A stretch of 10,572 nucleotides of DNA from JBBQWR01 sp038210495 (GTDB taxonomy: Bacteria > Planctomycetota > Planctomycetia > Pirellulales > DATAWG01). The position numbers and the translations under genes were made by a program. The notes under the pieces are model-generated. The model did no database searches, was not told the origin of the DNA, and worked only from the letters and a program-made list of their open reading frames with translations. Each line of letters opens with the position of its first letter. Position 1 is the first letter of the stretch. The stretch lies in NCBI GenBank assembly GCA_038210495.1, contig JBBQWR010000081.1, forward strand, positions 1 through 10,572. The letters are read 5' to 3'. Below are positions 6,532-10,572 of this stretch, one piece after another.

Positions 6532-9500
6532 ATGACTAGGACTCGCATCGTATTGGCTTTGGGCTTGCTTTCGATCATTACGGCCGCGGCCGTCACATTC
6601 GCCGCCGCCGATCCGGCGCCGACGCAGCAGCGGCGCGATGAGCTTCGCAAGCAATTCGACGCCGGCAACTTCAAGGACGCCTACGAGGGCTACCGTGCCA
6701 TGGCGCTCAATAAGGAAGACGATCCGCTCAAGGTGGGCGAGGATCTGCAGAGCGGGCTCGATTCGCTCGCCCGGCTGGGGCGATTGGACGAGACCGACGA
6801 TTTTCGCGAGCAGGTGATCGACACTCACAAGACCAATTGGCGCCTGCTGTTCGCGGCCGCTCAGAGCCTGCAAAACACGCAGCACTATGGGTTCAAGGTC
6901 GCCGGTAAGTTCTATCGCGGCAATAAGCGGGGCGGCGGGGAGTATTCCAATTCGATCGCCCGAGACCACGTGCGGGCTCTGCAACTGATGCAGGAAGCGA
7001 GCGAACGAATCAAGGCCGATGGCGAAAAAGCCGGCAGCGGCGCCGAGAAGAGCGATTTCTTTCTGCGGCTGTCGGAGATGTTGATGGCGGGCCACGGCGA
7101 CAACGAGGCTTGGCGGCTGCAAATGCTCACCGATCTGAAGGAGCTACCCGATTACGAAGTCGGCTGGGGCTACAACAACGGCAATTCTCGCGGCGCGCCG
7201 GTCGACGCGGACGGCAATCCAGTCTACTACAAATCGCCAAAGCGCTGGGGAGACGCCAAGAACGACGGCGAGCGCTGGCGGTGGTGCTTGACCGAAGCGG
7301 TCGAGATGTCGGCCGACCGAGCGAACCAGGTGCGAATTATTCTGGCCAATTTTTTGCACGAGCAGTTCGGCGTGCAGACGATGGCCGGGTATGGCGGTTT
7401 TCAAGTGGCCGATGACGGCGATCCGAATCACAAAGACGAGGCCGGCCCATTGGCCGTACAAACACTGGGCGAAGACGAGACGATCGCTCGACTGGCCACG
7501 GGCATCAAGCGCTTCAAGCTGCCGGATGAGTTCAACTTCATCAAGATCTATCAGACCGTGGCCGACAATCCGAAAACGGGCCATGGCGACGCGGCGCTGG
7601 AATATTTGGCCCAAATTTTCGAGAACCGCCGGCAATACAACAAGGCCGTCGAATGTTGGCGGCGAGTGATAAAGGAATTCGGCCCGGGCCACGAGAAATA
7701 TCGCCAGAAGCGGCTAGAGCAGTTGATCGGCATTTGGGGCCATTTCGAGCCGATCGTGGCTCAGGCCGCCGGCAAAGGCGCGACGGTCGATTTCAACTTT
7801 CGCAACGGCGAGAAGGTTAGCTTCGAGGCTCACGCGATCAAAATCGACAAGCTGCTTGACGATTTGAAGACGTATCTGAAATCGCGGCCCGGGCAACTCG
7901 ATTGGCAAAATATCAATATCGACAATATCGGCTACAGGCTCGTCGAGCAGAATCAGCAGCAGTATATCGGCGACAAGGTCGCATCGTGGGACCTGGAACT
8001 CAGGCCGCGGCCCGAGCATTTCGATCGTCGGATTACGGTGACGACGCCCCTGCAAAAGTCGGGGGCCTATCTGCTCACGGCAAAGATGGCTGGGGGCAAC
8101 GTGAGCCGGATCATCATCTGGCTTAACGACACCGCCCTGGTGAAAAAGCCGCTCGATCACAAGACGCTTTATGTGGCGGCCGACGCGGTGACGGGCCAGC
8201 CGCTGCCGAAATTGAATGTCGAATTCGTCGGCTATCGCCTGCGCTGGATCCAGAACCCGCCGCGACAAGAGATGGATTATTTGAACTTCGCGGAGTTCAC
8301 CGGCCCCGACGGCGAGCTTACGCTCGGCGCCGACCGGCTGCCGCAAGACTATTCGTGGATCGCGATCGGCCGCTCGACCGAAGGGCGGCTCGCATACCTC
8401 GGCTTTAGCAACGTCTGGTACAACCCATACTACGACGCCGAATATAGCGCCACGAAGGTATTCGCGATCACCGATCGGCCCGTCTATCGGCCCGGCCAGC
8501 CGACGAAGTTCAAGTTCTGGGTCCGGCACGCCAAATACGATCAAGAGAACACTTCGGATTTCGCCAACCAAGATTTCTTGGTCGAGTTGCACAATCCGAA
8601 GGGCGAAAAGGTCCTCACGAAGACATTTAAATCCGACGCCTACGGTGGCATCGAAGGGCAATACGATTTGCCGCTCGACGCGGCGCTGGGCGTGTATAGC
8701 TTTCAGGTCATGACGCCGCCGAACCTTTATCTGGGAGTCGGCTCGTTCCGCGTCGAGGAATACAAGAAGCCGGAGTACGAAGTGTCGATCGACGCTCCGA
8801 GCGAACCGGTGATGCTCGGCGAGAAGATCAAAGCCACGATCAAAGCGAAATACTATTTCGGGTCGCCGGTGGTCAAAGCCAAGGTCCATTACAAAATCAC
8901 GCGAAGCAGCTACACGGAGACTTGGTATCCCGTCGGACCGTGGGACTGGTTCTATGGACGCGGGTATTGGTGGTTTGCCTACGACTACGATTGGTATCCG
9001 GGCTTTGGCGAATGGGGCTGCAAGCGGCCGTCCCCGTGGTGGATCGGCCGGGGATACAATCCGCCGGAGGTCGTGTCGGATGTCGAGGCGCCGATCGGCG
9101 CGGACGGCACGGTGTCGGTTGATATCGACACGGCCATCGCCAAGGCCGTGCATCCCAATCAAGATCATCGCTATGAGATCACGGCCGAGGTGGTCGATGA
9201 GTCGCGCCGCACGATCGTCGGCACGGGGGCCGTCCTGGTCGCTCGCAAGCCGTTCCAGGTCACCGTCTGGGTCAATCGCGGTTACTATCGCGCGGGTGAT
9301 ACAGTCGTGGCCAACTTCGCCGCCCACACGCTGGACAACAAGCCCGTGAAAGGCGAAGGCCATTTGACGCTGAACAAGCTGAGTTACGACGCCAACGGCA
9401 AGCCGATCGAGAAGGCTGTCGAAGAATGGAACGTCGATACGAACGAGGTCGGCGAGGCGCATCAACAGCTCAAGGCCGCCGCGCTCGGGCAGTATCGGCT

Positions 9501-10572
9501 GTCGTACAAGCTCACCGACTCGAAGAAGCACACGATCGAGGGCGGCTATGTCTTCGCCGTCACGGGCGAGGCGTTCGATAGCGCCAGCTACCGCTTCAAT
9601 GACATCGAACTGATTCCCGACAAGAAAGAATACGCGCCGGGCGATAAGGTCAAGTTAATGGTCAACACCAATCGGGCCGACGCTCCAGTGTGGCTATTTA
9701 TTCGCCCGTCGAATGGCGTCTATCAGCCCCCGAAGCTGTTGCATATCGACGGCAAGAGCACGGTCGTTGAGATCGAAGTCTCGAAGAAAGACATGCCGAA
9801 TTTCTTCGTCGAGGCGCTGACGATCGCCGGAGGCAAGGTCTTTTCAGACGTGAAGGAGATCGTCGTGCCGCCGGAGCAGCGAATTCTCAACGTGGCCGTC
9901 AAGCCATCGAAGGAAGACTACAAGCCGGGGCAGAAGGCCAAGATTTCGGTAACGCTGACCGACGTCGACGGCAAGCCGTTCGTGGGCTCGACGGCCTTGG
10001 CTATTTACGACAAGGCTCTGGAATACATCTCGGGCGGATCGAATGTGGCCGAAATCAAATCGTTCTTTTGGAAGTGGCGCCGCACCCACTATCAACAAGG
10101 CGAGACGAACCTCGGCCGGATGTTCTCGGATCTGCTGCGGTCGGGCGAAACGCCGATGGCTGTGCTGGGCGTGTTCGGCAACCTTGACATCCGACTTGCT
10201 AGCGGGCTGTCCGGTCAAGGAGGCGGCAGGGGGGAAGGTCGAAATCGTGGCTTGGCAATGGCGAAATCCGCCGCGGCGCCAGGGGCGCCTATGGATGGCG
10301 CGGAGGCTCAGTTCGGGGCATTGCGCAAATCGGATGCAAAAGCCGAAGCGGTTAACGGCCTACAAGCGGCCGACAAAGCGGGCGAGCAAGCTGCTGGTGG
10401 CGGTGAGGCGCCCCCCATGATGATTCAGCCGACGGTGCGCTCGAAGTTCGCCGATACGGCGCTGTGGGTGGCTTCGCTGACGACCGACGACAAGGGCGAG
10501 GCCGAGGTTTCGCTCGATATGCCCGAGAACTTGACGACTTGGAAGGTCAAGGTTTGGGGCATGGGCCATGGC
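6532..10572 (+). CDS. Bacterial alpha-2-macroglobulin-family protein, secreted (C-terminus beyond window)
   Basis: The frame runs 1347 codons without a stop to the window edge. The protein begins with a signal peptide (MTRTRIVLALGLLSI, probable cleavage near AAA-D27) and has no lipobox cysteine, so it is probably periplasmic or surface-exposed, not a lipoprotein. Residues about 30-430 are helical, with a TPR-like unit at 351-386 (ALEYLAQIFENRRQYNKAVE). Macroglobulin beta domains follow; the signature TDRPVYRPGQ is at 647-656. Residues 798-842 are an extreme Trp/Tyr-rich insertion. Residues about 1224-1300 are a Gly/Ala-rich, low-complexity stretch just before VRSKFADTALW and ENLTTWKVKVWGMGHG. 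That is where vertebrate alpha-2-macroglobulin carries its protease bait region. By family knowledge such proteins trap proteases after bait cleavage, often through a CxEQ thioester. The thioester domain would lie outside the window, so type and activity are open. The ATG at 6532 has no Shine-Dalgarno sequence, but an in-frame stop at 6454-6456 and the lack of another ATG or GTG support it. Confidence 0.9.
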   Translation, partial: MTRTRIVLALGLLSIITAAAVTFAAADPAPTQQRRDELRKQFDAGNFKDAYEGYRAMALNKEDDPLKVGEDLQSGLDSLARLGRLDETDDFREQVIDTHKTNWRLLFAAAQSLQNTQHYGFKVAGKFYRGNKRGGGEYSNSIARDHVRALQLMQEASERIKADGEKAGSGAEKSDFFLRLSEMLMAGHGDNEAWRLQMLTDLKELPDYEVGWGYNNGNSRGAPVDADGNPVYYKSPKRWGDAKNDGERWRWCLTEAVEMSADRANQVRIILANFLHEQFGVQTMAGYGGFQVADDGDPNHKDEAGPLAVQTLGEDETIARLATGIKRFKLPDEFNFIKIYQTVADNPKTGHGDAALEYLAQIFENRRQYNKAVECWRRVIKEFGPGHEKYRQKRLEQLIGIWGHFEPIVAQAAGKGATVDFNFRNGEKVSFEAHAIKIDKLLDDLKTYLKSRPGQLDWQNINIDNIGYRLVEQNQQQYIGDKVASWDLELRPRPEHFDRRITVTTPLQKSGAYLLTAKMAGGNVSRIIIWLNDTALVKKPLDHKTLYVAADAVTGQPLPKLNVEFVGYRLRWIQNPPRQEMDYLNFAEFTGPDGELTLGADRLPQDYSWIAIGRSTEGRLAYLGFSNVWYNPYYDAEYSATKVFAITDRPVYRPGQPTKFKFWVRHAKYDQENTSDFANQDFLVELHNPKGEKVLTKTFKSDAYGGIEGQYDLPLDAALGVYSFQVMTPPNLYLGVGSFRVEEYKKPEYEVSIDAPSEPVMLGEKIKATIKAKYYFGSPVVKAKVHYKITRSSYTETWYPVGPWDWFYGRGYWWFAYDYDWYPGFGEWGCKRPSPWWIGRGYNPPEVVSDVEAPIGADGTVSVDIDTAIAKAVHPNQDHRYEITAEVVDESRRTIVGTGAVLVARKPFQVTVWVNRGYYRAGDTVVANFAAHTLDNKPVKGEGHLTLNKLSYDANGKPIEKAVEEWNVDTNEVGEAHQQLKAAALGQYRLSYKLTDSKKHTIEGGYVFAVTGEAFDSASYRFNDIELIPDKKEYAPGDKVKLMVNTNRADAPVWLFIRPSNGVYQPPKLLHIDGKSTVVEIEVSKKDMPNFFVEALTIAGGKVFSDVKEIVVPPEQRILNVAVKPSKEDYKPGQKAKISVTLTDVDGKPFVGSTALAIYDKALEYISGGSNVAEIKSFFWKWRRTHYQQGETNLGRMFSDLLRSGETPMAVLGVFGNLDIRLASGLSGQGGGRGEGRNRGLAMAKSAAAPGAPMDGAEAQFGALRKSDAKAEAVNGLQAADKAGEQAAGGGEAPPMMIQPTVRSKFADTALWVASLTTDDKGEAEVSLDMPENLTTWKVKVWGMGHG

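Noticed and set aside
6394..7692. Open frames of 242 and 182 codons on the minus strand
   Set aside because: Both lie mostly opposite the N-terminal part of the macroglobulin gene and show no family resemblance or ribosome-binding site.
7714..9531. A 605-codon open frame on the minus strand
   Set aside because: It is antisense to the macroglobulin gene, whose frame gives clear family signatures. The antisense product has only Arg/Ile/Asp-rich composition and no motif.
1..10572. CRISPR array, tRNA or rRNA genes
   Set aside because: No regularly spaced short direct repeats and no tRNA or rRNA sequence were found; the only direct repeats are the protein-coding 63-codon units.

Overview
The window is GC-rich, with long spurious open frames antisense to the real genes. 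It looks like chromosomal DNA of a planctomycete, probably from the Pirellulales. That placement is an inference. It rests on a dispersed palindromic repeat I remember from planctomycete genomes (about 6155-6230), on a large secreted alpha-2-macroglobulin-like protein with a helical N-terminal extension, and on a transposase starting MALGKRKSEQQ. No rRNA, tRNA or CRISPR array is visible.

Layout. (1) Positions 1-140 (minus strand) are the edge of an insertion sequence: 19 codons of a transposase and a probable terminal inverted repeat. (2) Positions 141-437 hold no gene. (3) Positions 438-4349 (minus strand) are a two-gene operon behind a candidate promoter with a perfect TTGACA box. The first gene encodes a 471-residue protein with three 63-residue helical repeats. 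The second encodes an 811-residue protein with an intact-looking nucleotidyltransferase motif buried in a long helical protein. Their sequence style recalls accessory and effector-like proteins near contractile injection (eCIS) or polymorphic-toxin loci. No structural injection-system gene is present, so this stays a hypothesis. (4) Positions 4621-6159 (minus strand) encode an amino-acid ABC transporter in which the periplasmic binding protein is fused to the permease; no ATPase gene is adjacent. Its 5' end lies in or beside the dispersed repeat. (5) Positions 6231-6531 are a divergent intergenic region. (6) From 6532 to the window end (plus strand) runs a secreted alpha-2-macroglobulin-family protein. 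Its 1347 visible residues stop just after the likely bait region and before any thioester motif.

How the genes relate. The two minus-strand genes at 438-4349 probably work together: they share transcription, a 60-base spacing and a related helical repeat. The ABC transporter lies upstream on the same strand but is separated by 271 bases that contain a candidate promoter, so it is probably a separate unit. The macroglobulin gene is transcribed divergently. The least characterised part, and the best candidate for an undescribed system, is the repeat-protein and nucleotidyltransferase pair.
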